A stretch of DNA of 35,519 nucleotides from assembly GCA_021737785.1 (NCBI GenBank), contig JAIPDI010000052.1, forward strand, positions 1 to 35,519, in the 5' to 3' direction. The DNA comes from Deltaproteobacteria bacterium (GTDB lineage: Bacteria > Desulfobacterota > DSM-4660 > Desulfatiglandales > Desulfatiglandaceae). This document shows positions 15,703 to 23,812 of this stretch, piece by piece. The position numbers were made by a program, and so were the translations under genes. Position 1 is the first letter of the stretch. Every line of letters begins with the position of its first letter. The notes under the pieces are model-generated. The model saw only the letters and a list, made by a program, of their open reading frames with translations. It made no database searches and was not told where the DNA came from.

Positions 15703-16440
15703 TCAGGTCCTCCTTGATACCAACAGCGATTGCTGTTTGGATTTTTCCACGATATTGGCGCTGGCATCCTGGATGTGCTGAAAACAGGTCTGCCCGGCCG
15801 CTTCGAAATTCTTGTCTCTTAAAAACGCCAGGATCTGCCGGTGCTGGTTCAGCGTCTTCTCGACCATCGGCGTTGTGGCCACCACATTCTCGAAAAATGA
15901 GACCGACAGGTCCACAATGATCTTGTGCATCAGGATGACGATCGGGTTCTTGGTGAGTTCCGCCAACAGGGTGTGGAATTCAAAATTGGAGTGAAGTCTC
16001 TCGCTCCCCTCGTTTTTTCTGAAATGGGCCTCGGCCGTATCGATATTCCGGGCCAGGCGATCACAGTCTTCGGGAGTGATCTTTGAGGGGATCATTTCAG
16101 TGAGTATTTCCCTTTCCAGACATGCCCGGGCCGTGGCCAGATGGGGAAAGGTGATGTTTGTCATTCGGAGGGCGTTTCCCATCTGGCCGACCACGTTGTC
16201 CAGGTTCATTTTCTTAACATAGGCGCCCCCTCGACTCCCCTGCCTGACCTCGATCATGCCGAACTGCTCAAGGGATCGTATGGCCTCGCGGACTGTGACC
16301 CGGCTGACCCCGAAGATCTCCCCCAATTCCTTTTCAGAGGGAAGTTTGTCGTCCGCCTGCAGATCCCCCCGGAACATGGCCTCGAGAATCTGGGTCACAA
16401 TACTTTCATACATCCGGTTCTGTTTGATTTTCTCGAACAT
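15703..16440 (-). CDS. FadR/GntR-family transcriptional regulator (FCD domain)
   Basis: The 245-residue protein has an N-terminal winged helix-turn-helix (YESIVTQILEAMFRGDLQADDKLPSEKELGEIFGVSRVTVREAIRSLEQFGMIEVRQGSRGGAYV, residues 10-75). An all-helical FCD ligand-binding domain follows, with HSNFEFHTLLAEL and HRQILAFLRDKNFEAA, including His residues typical of the metal or ligand site. It is the first gene of the catabolic block and overlaps the control region of the ligase, so it probably represses the block until its acid or CoA-ester ligand binds. ATG 16440 is preferred because AGGAG lies 8 bases before it; GTG 16449 has no spacing for a ribosome-binding site. Confidence 0.92.
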   Translation of the reverse strand: MFEKIKQNRMYESIVTQILEAMFRGDLQADDKLPSEKELGEIFGVSRVTVREAIRSLEQFGMIEVRQGSRGGAYVKKMNLDNVVGQMGNALRMTNITFPHLATARACLEREILTEMIPSKITPEDCDRLARNIDTAEAHFRKNEGSERLHSNFEFHTLLAELTKNPIVILMHKIIVDLSVSFFENVVATTPMVEKTLNQHRQILAFLRDKNFEAAGQTCFQHIQDASANIVEKSKQQSLLVSRRT

Positions 16441-16477
16441 CGACGTCACTCCTGTGGAAGGTGTTATGGTTGCATAT

Positions 16478-16505
16478 GTCTATTAGACTAACATTTATAT
16501 GTCAA
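16478..16505 (-). promoter_or_regulatory. Candidate promoter and operator of the regulator-ligase operon
   Basis: On the minus strand TTGACA (16500-16505) is a perfect -35 box. Eleven bases downstream the 11-base palindrome GTCTAATAGAC (16478-16488) would sit where the -10 element is expected. GntR-family dimers bind short palindromes of this size, so autoregulation is plausible. The -10 box itself is poor, which leaves the promoter call tentative. Confidence 0.4.
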
Positions 16506-16531
16506 GCATTATTTTTTGCTATTGATGGTCC

Positions 16532-16713
16532 CGTAAAAAGTCGAAAATGCCCCTTTTCCGGTCATTCCGTCGAAGCTTGTCCCGGGCCCCGATCCCCGCA
16601 CAAGTACGGGATCTTCGACCGGGAGCCGAAAATCAGTGATATCAAGTACGTACGAAACCCATGGACCCCGTCCCGCCATTCGGCGGGATTCAACGGGGTG
16701 ACGACTTTTTACG
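16532..16713. mobile_element. MITE-like repeat with perfect 12-bp terminal inverted repeats
   Basis: CGTAAAAAGTCG (16532-16543) and CGACTTTTTACG (16702-16713) bound a 182-base non-coding stretch rich in short palindromes (for example cccgtcccgccattcggcggg near 16668-16688). Elements with this gtaaaaagtc end are familiar from deltaproteobacterial genomes. No transposase is encoded within it. It separates the catabolic block from the MoxR/CoxE pair. Confidence 0.65.
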
Positions 16714-16832
16714 AATGCATCAAATGTGAAGCGATGTGCCTGCTGATAACAATGAAACGTGCTGATGTGGACCTCCACTATCCTTGTCCGGGATGCCGAA
16801 AAACCGGATCCCTGTTTGAAGCCTCCCTCTGA
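16714..16832 (+). pseudogene. Possible zinc-ribbon protein fragment beside the MITE-like element
   Basis: Directly after the right end of the element one frame reads CIKCEAMCLLITMKRADVDL and then PCPGCRKTGSLFEAS before TGA 16830-16832. Two CxxC pairs spaced about 28 residues apart are a zinc-ribbon pattern. The frame has no start of its own and continues back into the repeat, so the element may have replaced the 5' end of a small gene. The fragment could also be chance. Confidence 0.35.
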
Positions 16833-16886
16833 ATCTGGTATACTCCGCCTCGAGAAAAGAATAATGAGGGAAGGGGGGACCTTTTC

Positions 16887-17825
16887 ATGGAAAAGGATGC
16901 CGGCTGTGGATTTCAGGCGATTGAAGATGTTAAAAAGGGGTTTGAAGATGTCGGATATGTGTGCAGCCGGCAGATTGCCACCACCCTATATCTGGCCCAT
17001 CACCTGCAGAAACCGATCCTTGTGGAGGGGCCTGCAGGGGTGGGAAAAACCGAACTGGCCAAGACCGCGGCCGTCTACCTGAAAAGGCCCCTGATCCGGC
17101 TCCAGTGCTATGAAGGGTTGGATGAATCCAAGGCCCTGTACGAGTGGAAATACGGCAAACAGTTGCTGTATACCCAGATCCTCAAGGATAAACTGGCCGA
17201 CCTGCTGGAGGGGACCAAGGGTCTGGCGGATGCCGTGGACAGGGTGCATCAGTACGACGACATCTTCTTTTCCGAGCGTTTTCTGGCGCCCAGGCCCCTC
17301 CTCATGGCCCTTCAGGAAAAGGAAGGCGCTGTTCTCCTGGTGGATGAGGTGGACAGATCGGACCAGGAGTTTGAGGCCTTTTTGCTGGAGGTCCTGTCGG
17401 ATTTCCAGGTCTCTGTCCCGGAGCTGGGCACGATCCGTGCGGTCTCCATGCCCTATGTTTTTTTGACCAGCAACAACACCCGGGAGATGAGCGAGGCCCT
17501 CAAGCGACGGTGTCTTCATCTCTATATCCCGTTCCCCGATTCCAGACTGGAACGGGAGATCGTACGGGTGCGTGCGCCGGGCGTGCCTGAACGGCTCAGG
17601 GCCCAGCTGGTGACCTTTGTGCAGCATCTCAGGGAACTGGACCTGAAAAAAGTCCCCTCGGTCAGCGAGACCATTGACTGGGCCAGGGTCCTGATGATCC
17701 TCAATGCCCGGGATCTGGACCCGGAGCTGATCAGAGACACCCTCAATATCCTCTTGAAATTCGAGGTGGACATTGAGATGGTTGAGGGGCGTCTGTATGA
17801 AATGGCCGAGAAGGCCGTCCGGTAG
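16887..17825 (+). CDS. MoxR-family AAA+ ATPase (CoxD-like)
   Basis: The 312-residue protein is a MoxR-type AAA+ chaperone. Walker A is GPAGVGKTE (residues 48-56), Walker B is AVLLVDEVDRSD (148-159, acidic pair D153 E154), sensor 1 is FLTSNNTREMSEALKRRC, and the helical lid begins near SVSETIDWARVLM. The insert CYEGLDESKALYEWKYGKQLLYTQ is characteristic of the CoxD subgroup. Such ATPases act with VWA-domain partners to insert metals into, or remodel, target enzymes; in CO dehydrogenase operons CoxD and CoxE help mature the active site. The downstream gene encodes exactly such a partner after 20 bases. AAGGGGGG precedes ATG 16887. Confidence 0.93.
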   Translation: MEKDAGCGFQAIEDVKKGFEDVGYVCSRQIATTLYLAHHLQKPILVEGPAGVGKTELAKTAAVYLKRPLIRLQCYEGLDESKALYEWKYGKQLLYTQILKDKLADLLEGTKGLADAVDRVHQYDDIFFSERFLAPRPLLMALQEKEGAVLLVDEVDRSDQEFEAFLLEVLSDFQVSVPELGTIRAVSMPYVFLTSNNTREMSEALKRRCLHLYIPFPDSRLEREIVRVRAPGVPERLRAQLVTFVQHLRELDLKKVPSVSETIDWARVLMILNARDLDPELIRDTLNILLKFEVDIEMVEGRLYEMAEKAVR

Positions 17826-17845
17826 ACCGATCGGGGGGAGCAGGG

Positions 17846-19192
17846 ATGGAACATGTCCTGTGCGATCTGATGGCGGCCCTGAGGGGATCGGGGGTGAGGA
17901 TATCGCCGTCCGAAACCATGGATGCCCTGCGGGCGGCCTCGCTGGTGGGCTTCGAGGAGAGAGGCGTCCTGCGCGATGCACTCTCTGTGGCGTTGGCCAA
18001 GTCCCGGACTGAAAAGGAAATCTTCACGGATTGCTTTGATCGGTTTTTTTCCCCGGACGGGTTTATGGCTCCCGGCGCCCAATCCCCTCCTGTTCCCTCG
18101 GCTGCGGCCCCCGACAGTCTCGATTCCCCCCTTTCCCGGATGCTTCTATCAGGCGACCAGGCGGGTCTCTCCATGGCCATGCGGGAGGCCGCAGAAAAGT
18201 CCGAGATAAGCGGGATCTTTTTTTTCACCCAGAAGAGCCTCTTTATACAAAGGATCCTTCAGGGCATGGGTCTGGAAGGGCTGGACCGGGATATCACCCG
18301 GCTTTCAAGGGAGGACCGGAAGGCCTCTCAGCAAAAGGGAGGGACATTAAAGACCCAAAAGGCGTTTCTCTTTGAACAGGTCAGGGATTTTGTGGAGCAG
18401 CAGTACGCCGTGTATGCGGCCTCGGCCCGGGAAGCGATCATGGATAGATATCTGCGGGACATGAAGCTTTCCAATCTGGAGGAGAGGGATTACGAGCGGA
18501 TGCATCGGATCATCCAAAAAATGGTGAAAGCCCTCAATGACACCCATTCCAGACGGAAAAGAGGGGCCCGACGGGGCATCCTGGACCTAAAAAAAACCCT
18601 CAGAGAAAATATCGCCTATCAGGGGCTGATCTTTGCCCCCCGCTGGAAGGCAAAAAAGATCGACCGGCCCGACATGGTGGTGCTGTGCGATATCAGCCGC
18701 TCGGTGGAAGCGGTATCCCGGTTCACGCTCCTTTTCCTGTACAGCCTCAACGACGAGATTGCCAGGATCCGATCCTTTGTCTTCTGTTCCAATATGGCGG
18801 AGGTTTCCCATATTTTTGAGGCCTACGGGGTGGACGAGGCCCTGGTGCGGCTGCAGAAGGGGACCGGGCTGGGGGTGGGTCTCGGCCGGACCGACTACGG
18901 ACAGACATTCCGGGAGTTAAAGAATCACGGTCTGGAGAGGATCGGCCGCAGGACCACCGTCCTCATCTTAGGCGATGCGCGGAACAACTACGGGGCCCCT
19001 GAAACCGGGATCCTGAGTCTCATCCACAAAAGGGCCAGGCGGGTCATCTGGCTCAACCCGGAATCCCCCCCCTTCTGGGGGACCGGAGACTCGGAGATGA
19101 AGCGATACCTCCCCTTCTGCACCCTGGCCCGGGAGTGCAGCAGCGTCAACCACCTGGAACGGGTGGTGGGATATCTGGTGAGAGATGGCTGA
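17846..19192 (+). CDS. CoxE-like VWA-domain protein
   Basis: The 448-residue protein pairs with the MoxR ATPase upstream. The C-terminal von Willebrand A domain starts near residue 275 with DMVVLCDISRSV, in which D282-I-S-R-S286 is a complete DxSxS MIDAS metal site; TDYGQTF and VLILGDARNNYGAP follow. The N-terminal two thirds are mostly helical and charged, typical of CoxE/YehP-like partners, which use the MIDAS to hold a target protein. GGGGGAG lies about 5 bases before ATG 17846. No molybdenum enzyme or CO dehydrogenase gene is in the window, so the client protein is unknown. Confidence 0.9.
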   Translation: MEHVLCDLMAALRGSGVRISPSETMDALRAASLVGFEERGVLRDALSVALAKSRTEKEIFTDCFDRFFSPDGFMAPGAQSPPVPSAAAPDSLDSPLSRMLLSGDQAGLSMAMREAAEKSEISGIFFFTQKSLFIQRILQGMGLEGLDRDITRLSREDRKASQQKGGTLKTQKAFLFEQVRDFVEQQYAVYAASAREAIMDRYLRDMKLSNLEERDYERMHRIIQKMVKALNDTHSRRKRGARRGILDLKKTLRENIAYQGLIFAPRWKAKKIDRPDMVVLCDISRSVEAVSRFTLLFLYSLNDEIARIRSFVFCSNMAEVSHIFEAYGVDEALVRLQKGTGLGVGLGRTDYGQTFRELKNHGLERIGRRTTVLILGDARNNYGAPETGILSLIHKRARRVIWLNPESPPFWGTGDSEMKRYLPFCTLARECSSVNHLERVVGYLVRDG

Positions 19193-19194
19193 AT

Positions 19195-19770
19195 AATTCT
19201 TGAACCCCCACTCCGTCCTTTCAGCATGCAGCGACGGTAAAGACACCGGGGCAATTTCAGCAAGCCTTAAAGACCCAGTGCCTCATTCGTGGGACGGGGT
19301 TCTGGCCGTGATCGCAGGGGGGGGATCACCCAGACTGATCTGACAGAGAAAATTGTTGCACCGGCGGCCCTGGATGAAGGGACGACGCTCGACCCGGAAC
19401 ATGCCAGGCGTCTTGAGAGACTGAAAGGGGCGTTGCTGGGCAAAGCGTATCTCGGGAATCAAATGGAGAGAATTAAATACTCACAACATAACCCGTCTCG
19501 CAACATAAGTAAGGCATATCTCAGGTTTTTAATGGTCCAAAATTTTAGAGGTTTCCAGAAGATTTCTTTCTATTTCAGGTCTCTAAAAATTAGGAATCAA
19601 TTTCGGTATCCGCTTGACCTATCTGAATTGAGGTTGATCCCACGATTTATAATGTAACAAAATCCGAAAGCTTTTCTTCTGCAGTACCGCCCCTTAATGG
19701 GACGAATTGCGTCAGCAATGATTCACCTGCGTGGTTGGTCATCCATGATGGAAAACCAGGAGAAAGGAGA
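19195..19770. other. Intergenic after the MoxR/VWA pair
   Basis: About 575 bases with no secure gene. One plus-strand frame (19289-19657) contains a helix-like stretch (AALDEGTTLDPEHARRLERL) that could be a fragment of a lost gene, but it has no ribosome-binding site and degenerates into AT-rich sequence. Confidence 0.4.
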
Positions 19771-19775
19771 ATAAA

Positions 19776-19901
19776 ATGGCTGAGCAGGGTGCTCATGCGA
19801 ATCCCTGGCTCATGGAACGCCGGTATTTCTACCTTGTGATCGTCCTTACCTTCGTCATCCTCTCTGCCGTCACGTTTTTCTTATGCCAGCGACATATGTG
19901 A
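19776..19901 (+). CDS. Small single-span membrane protein (41 residues)
   Basis: A 41-codon frame encodes MAEQGAHANPWLMERRYF followed by one clear transmembrane segment (YLVIVLTFVILSAVTFFL) and a short CQRHM end. A double ribosome-binding site, AGGAGAAAGGAG, lies 7-8 bases before the ATG, which is the main reason to call it real. Arg-Arg before the hydrophobic segment suggests the N-terminus stays in the cytoplasm. No family is recognised. Confidence 0.6.
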   Translation: MAEQGAHANPWLMERRYFYLVIVLTFVILSAVTFFLCQRHM

Positions 19902-20740
19902 GCAATAGGAGGCAGACCTTAGAAGAGGACAGGTCAACTGCCAGTCTCGTCTTCCCGACCTTAGATCAACATCTCAAACGGATCGTCGCTGTGATGGAGT
20001 CCTAAAGTCATCGCCGCTCCTGCTCGAGGTCGTCAGAAATAAAGATGCCCAAAATGGAAGGGTGCATCTGATCGGCCTGATAAACAGCAATCCCGCTGTA
20101 GGCATCTTGATCATATCGGATGTGATCTTGAGGGTGGTCAGGGAAAAGGACCTCGCCATCCAAATCAGCGTCCTGCTTGTTGCCACACATAAGTCTGCTG
20201 GTCTCATGAAAGCTCCGAAATTGTTCATTTTAATCAGCCTCCTGGAACACGTTTTTTTTCTTGACAGCAGCCTTCTTTTGTGATTTCGTAATTAAGAAAG
20301 TAACCACACGGAGCCTTCCTTCATTCGTTATCCAGGGATTTATCCATGGAAAAACAGATCAGAATGTGCCAGCCGTGCTCCTGGCAGGGAATGTCTACCT
20401 TGTTAGGAGCACACTCAAATTTTCGTATCATCAAGGCGGAAAACCCCGTTGTACACCATCTCTTGTTGACTTCTGTCATAATTGAACCTGCGATAGTCCC
20501 CGCGATTTTTACCTAATTAATGTTGCTTTTCTTGCAAATTGGTTAATTTCGTTAGCATAGGGATCTTTATGGCCTATTTGGCCATTAATTTCTTTTTGGA
20601 CCTGCCATGCCTAAAAGAGGCTTTTCGAAATTGACTCAAGCCAATGCGTAGGAAGAGGGTGTCATGAAGCGAATCTGGACTCATCATTTCACCATCAAAA
20701 ATGTGAATTCACTGAAAACTCTAAGAATAAGGGGGAACGC
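19902..20740. other. Gene-poor stretch before the secreted-protein island
   Basis: About 840 AT-richer bases. Apart from the doubtful minus-strand ORF at 20008-20190 nothing convincing is seen on either strand; no RNA gene or clear terminator was found. Confidence 0.4.
20008..20190 (-). CDS. Possible small acidic protein, 5' end unclear
   Basis: A 60-codon minus-strand frame reads MCGNKQDADLDGEVLFPDHP, continues through HIRYDQDAYSGIAVYQADQM and ends in SDDLEQERR, a charged, protein-like composition. The frame stays open about 13 codons further upstream (FRSFHETSRL), but without a start codon. A good AGGAGG site with ATG 20228 serves a different frame. A one-base frameshift between 20190 and 20228 would join the two. 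No family is recognised and the gene is uncertain. Confidence 0.35.
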   Translation of the reverse strand: MCGNKQDADLDGEVLFPDHPQDHIRYDQDAYSGIAVYQADQMHPSILGIFISDDLEQERR

Positions 20741-20743
20741 ATA

Positions 20744-23089
20744 ATGAAAAAAGGCATTGGTTTCCTTATTTTTGAGTGTAATGTTCTTTTTTTAACAGGA
20801 ATGATCGTTTTGCTAACTGTTTCTCTTGCTTGGGGCCAAGCAAATGCAAAAACTTCAGATACCCACACTGCGATGATTGCGAAGGCCGATGTCTGGTCTT
20901 CAGGAGGACCAAATGGAGGGTATGTTACCAGTATTGCAGTTGCGCCTTCTAATACCAATATCGTCTACATTGGAACAGTCTCAGGCATGTACAAATCCAC
21001 GAATGGTGGAGAGAGTTGGTTAAAGGCAGGGCTCTACGGAATAGAGATTAATGTGATCCGCGTTGATCCCACAAACCCAAATATAGTTTGTGCCGGTGTA
21101 GGGAAAATGTCTGGTTATGAAATGGGCGCTGAAGATGGATTCTATAAAAGTACTGATGGCGGGGGTGAATGGAAAAAGAAATATGTTACGTGGGTTACTG
21201 CTTTGGCCATTGATCCACGAAACCCTGATATTATTTTCTTGGGGACGAAGACTGGGGAGATATTGAAAAGCGAAGATGGAGGAGACAGTTGGATATTAAA
21301 GCATACAGAAACAGACAGTGGTATAGGGGTTGGGATCAATTCTATCGTTGTCGACCCTGAGAATTCGTCTTATATCTATGTTGGGACCGGGATTCGTGGT
21401 TATGTTTGGCAGGGACACAGAGGATTCTTAAAAAGTGCTGATGGTGGGGAAACATGGACATCACAAGCCATAAATCCCAATTGGAATAGGGAACTTGGAT
21501 ATAGTCTTGTAATAACTCCCGCGGGTTATTCGCCGCAAACACTTTACATTATCCAAAATTTGGGCGACCTTTACAAGAGTACGGATAAAGGGGAAACGTG
21601 GACTTCTGTCGGAATATCTGTCGACCCCGACATAATTTGCGTAAACCCGATCGACCCTGATTGGCTATATGTCGCAGACAACTACGGAGATTTTCCTCTT
21701 ATCATGTATAACCCGCGTGAATCAATATGGGAAGATATCAGCGCAGGATTACCTTCAAGTAGTCTTTTTTCCAGCATCGCCATAAATCCCACTGATTCGG
21801 ATATAGTGTATGTTGGCTACGACCAGGAGAGGCTTTATACGTCCGCAGACGGGGGTACCACTTGGAATGCATCTACCATCAAGAATTCTAATATTCATGA
21901 CATAGCTATCAGCCCTACGTCCCCAAACACAGCCCTGGTAGCTATCGAGGGGGATCGCCACATTCAAAAGACAGTGGACCAAGGAGGTTCCTGGACTGAT
22001 AACGGTCCTTACAATTCCTTAAAACTAAATACTATAGCGATAGATCGAAGCAATGCATCCAAAAGGTTTATAGGTACGATAGGGGGAAATTATGGGAAGG
22101 GGGCAGGAAAAATTTACCGCACCATTGACGGCGGTGAAACCTGGAGTAGGGTTGATTCTAGAAGTTATAGTGGAACAGTCAGAGATATATGGATTCATCC
22201 CGCCAATTCCAACATTGTGCTGGCATTGAAAGAATGGCGCGAGGATTCGTTCTATATATATTACGGGGGTGTGCGACGAAGCAAAGACGGTGGTGATAAC
22301 TGGACGCAAGTAAAAAATTGGTCTTGGCCAAAGTGTCTATGTTCCGATCCCGTTAACCCAGACGTGGTCTACCTTGGTGTAGAGAGTAAAGGGTATCTAT
22401 TTAGATCAGATGATGCTGGAGAAACCTGGACAAATATAAGTCTTAGTAGTGACTGGGTAAATGCGGTTTATGATGCGGTTGTTGACTCTACCTCTAATGT
22501 TTACGCAGCAACGAGCGATGGGATTTGGAAATGGAACCAGTCGTCCTGGACTCATCTTAATTGGATGCGAGGTCAAGCGGTTACTGCTGTGGCCATAGAC
22601 CTCACGGAAGATAATAATATCCTATATGCAGGGACGGTAGATTCGGGAATTTATATATCTGCGAACGGAGGTAAAAACTGGTCGGCATTCAACAATGGGC
22701 TTGGGGTAATGAATATCACCAAAGTTGTCGTCAGCGAGACTAAACCCAAGGTTATTTACGCAGGGACCGCATACGATGGTGTGTGGAGCCGCTTAAGATC
22801 AGAGGTCCTGTTCATGTACGTCAATAAAGACGATGATACCTGCGATAACCACAGCCCGTGCTATACCTCCATCCAGGACGCCGTTAACAACGCTGACAGT
22901 GGGTCCAACATATTGATTGCTGGAGGGACCTACACTGAATTGATCACCCTAAACTATTCTAAATCGATGACTTTACAAGGTGGATGGGATATGTCCTTTC
23001 AAGATCAGAGTGGCACCACGATTTTGCGTAATGCACCCAAAGCACCGCAGGGGTCACTGACGTTACAGGAGTTGATCATCAAGCCTTAA
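20744..23089 (+). CDS. Secreted BNR/Asp-box repeat protein with shared C-terminal module
   Basis: The 781-residue exported protein has a long hydrophobic signal (FLTGMIVLLTVSLAWGQANA, residues 17-36). A beta-propeller-like region built from about eleven Asp-box repeats follows (STNGGESW, STDGGGEW, SEDGGDSW, SADGGETW, STDKGETW, SADGGTTW, TIDGGETW, SKDGGDNW, SDDAGETW, SANGGKNW and others), as in sialidase and sortilin-type propellers. No sialidase catalytic set is visible, so binding is more likely than catalysis. From residue 688 (VLFMYVNKDDD) comes a C-terminal module ending APKAPQGSLTLQELIIKP, also found at the ends of the proteins at 26072 and 28072. It looks like the beginning of a right-handed beta-helix. 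Spacing from the GGGGGAA site to ATG 20744 is about 7-8 bases. Confidence 0.88.
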   Translation: MKKGIGFLIFECNVLFLTGMIVLLTVSLAWGQANAKTSDTHTAMIAKADVWSSGGPNGGYVTSIAVAPSNTNIVYIGTVSGMYKSTNGGESWLKAGLYGIEINVIRVDPTNPNIVCAGVGKMSGYEMGAEDGFYKSTDGGGEWKKKYVTWVTALAIDPRNPDIIFLGTKTGEILKSEDGGDSWILKHTETDSGIGVGINSIVVDPENSSYIYVGTGIRGYVWQGHRGFLKSADGGETWTSQAINPNWNRELGYSLVITPAGYSPQTLYIIQNLGDLYKSTDKGETWTSVGISVDPDIICVNPIDPDWLYVADNYGDFPLIMYNPRESIWEDISAGLPSSSLFSSIAINPTDSDIVYVGYDQERLYTSADGGTTWNASTIKNSNIHDIAISPTSPNTALVAIEGDRHIQKTVDQGGSWTDNGPYNSLKLNTIAIDRSNASKRFIGTIGGNYGKGAGKIYRTIDGGETWSRVDSRSYSGTVRDIWIHPANSNIVLALKEWREDSFYIYYGGVRRSKDGGDNWTQVKNWSWPKCLCSDPVNPDVVYLGVESKGYLFRSDDAGETWTNISLSSDWVNAVYDAVVDSTSNVYAATSDGIWKWNQSSWTHLNWMRGQAVTAVAIDLTEDNNILYAGTVDSGIYISANGGKNWSAFNNGLGVMNITKVVVSETKPKVIYAGTAYDGVWSRLRSEVLFMYVNKDDDTCDNHSPCYTSIQDAVNNADSGSNILIAGGTYTELITLNYSKSMTLQGGWDMSFQDQSGTTILRNAPKAPQGSLTLQELIIKP

Positions 23090-23106
23090 TAAAGCAAGCG
23101 GTGAAC

Positions 23107-23222
23107 AGTCAAACCATGGGGAGGGACGATGAATTGACTGGATTTCTACAGAATTGATTTGTAGTGGGATAAAGCGTCAGGTGGTCAAGGACAGGGGCCA
23201 CCACCTCCCCACCAGCTTTTGA
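23107..23222 (+). ncRNA. Conserved structured 3' element, copy A
   Basis: This lies just after the stop codon of the Asp-box protein. Outer stem TGGGGAGG (23117-23124) pairs with CCTCCCCA (23204-23211); inner stem GGTGG (23180-23184) pairs with CCACC (23198-23202). The block GCGTCAGG precedes the inner stem and CCAG plus a T-run follows the outer stem. The same architecture recurs after two other genes with compensatory changes (GGCGG/CCGCC). It may be a terminator, a processed 3' RNA or a recombination site; which is unknown. Confidence 0.6.
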
Positions 23223-23224
23223 CA

Positions 23225-23810
23225 TCAAAGATTTAGACGGAGGGAATTCATTTTTCCAGGCTTCTAAAAGATAGCTGATGTGAAAAGGAGGACAGATGCA
23301 CGTCTTGAATGGACCGTTTACAACAATTGGTTTGGCAGACTAAAACGGATTTACCGTCCTAAACCCATAATGACGAAAACAACCTAAAGTGAATCGCCGA
23401 GGATAGCCCGGTGTGAATCCTGGACTTAAGAGGCTGTCTGATTCGCTTCTTTCCGGAGCATGACGCCCCATGGGTTTATAAAATTTTCTATGGAGAAATA
23501 TCTCAAAATCTGCTCGCCACGCTCTCAAACGGAATGGGTACAACCGGTTGAGAGCAATTCCTTGATCTCTTTGCGGTAAAAGAAGTGAATCGCTTCTTCC
23601 GTCTCGTTTTCTTCCTATGCCACCATTCATACACTGTGAGGATGGTTGGCTTATCCAACAAAGCGCCCGGGTGCTCAGCCGAAGTGAATTTAAAGAAAAT
23701 TTTGTAAAACCAATATACCTCGGGTTAACCATCATATTTTTATCATACGAAACTCCATCGCCGGGAAGATTTTTCGCGCATTCCACGCAACCTTAATCCA
23801 GGAGGTGAAA
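23225..23810. other. Intergenic stretch, leader-like peptide possible
   Basis: No secure gene in about 590 bases. A tiny 15-codon frame at 23296 has an excellent AAAGGAGG site, and a second 17-codon frame overlaps it, so a short leader peptide is possible but unsupported otherwise. A minus-strand frame of 148 codons (23340-23786) has no recognisable features and was not accepted. The sequence gaagtgaatcgcttc near 23581 is a small palindrome. Confidence 0.35.
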
Positions 23811-23812
23811 TC

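Noticed and set aside
19289-19657. 122-codon plus-strand frame after the VWA gene
   Set aside because: No ribosome-binding site or recognisable motif, and the second half is low-quality AT-rich translation; at best a gene fragment.
23380-23430. Possible riboswitch-like segment upstream of the secreted protein at 23813
   Set aside because: It does not match the conserved core of c-di-GMP or other riboswitches that I could recall, and no stable paired layout was found by eye.
23340-23786. 148-codon minus-strand frame before the secreted protein at 23813
   Set aside because: No motif, poor composition for a protein and no convincing start.
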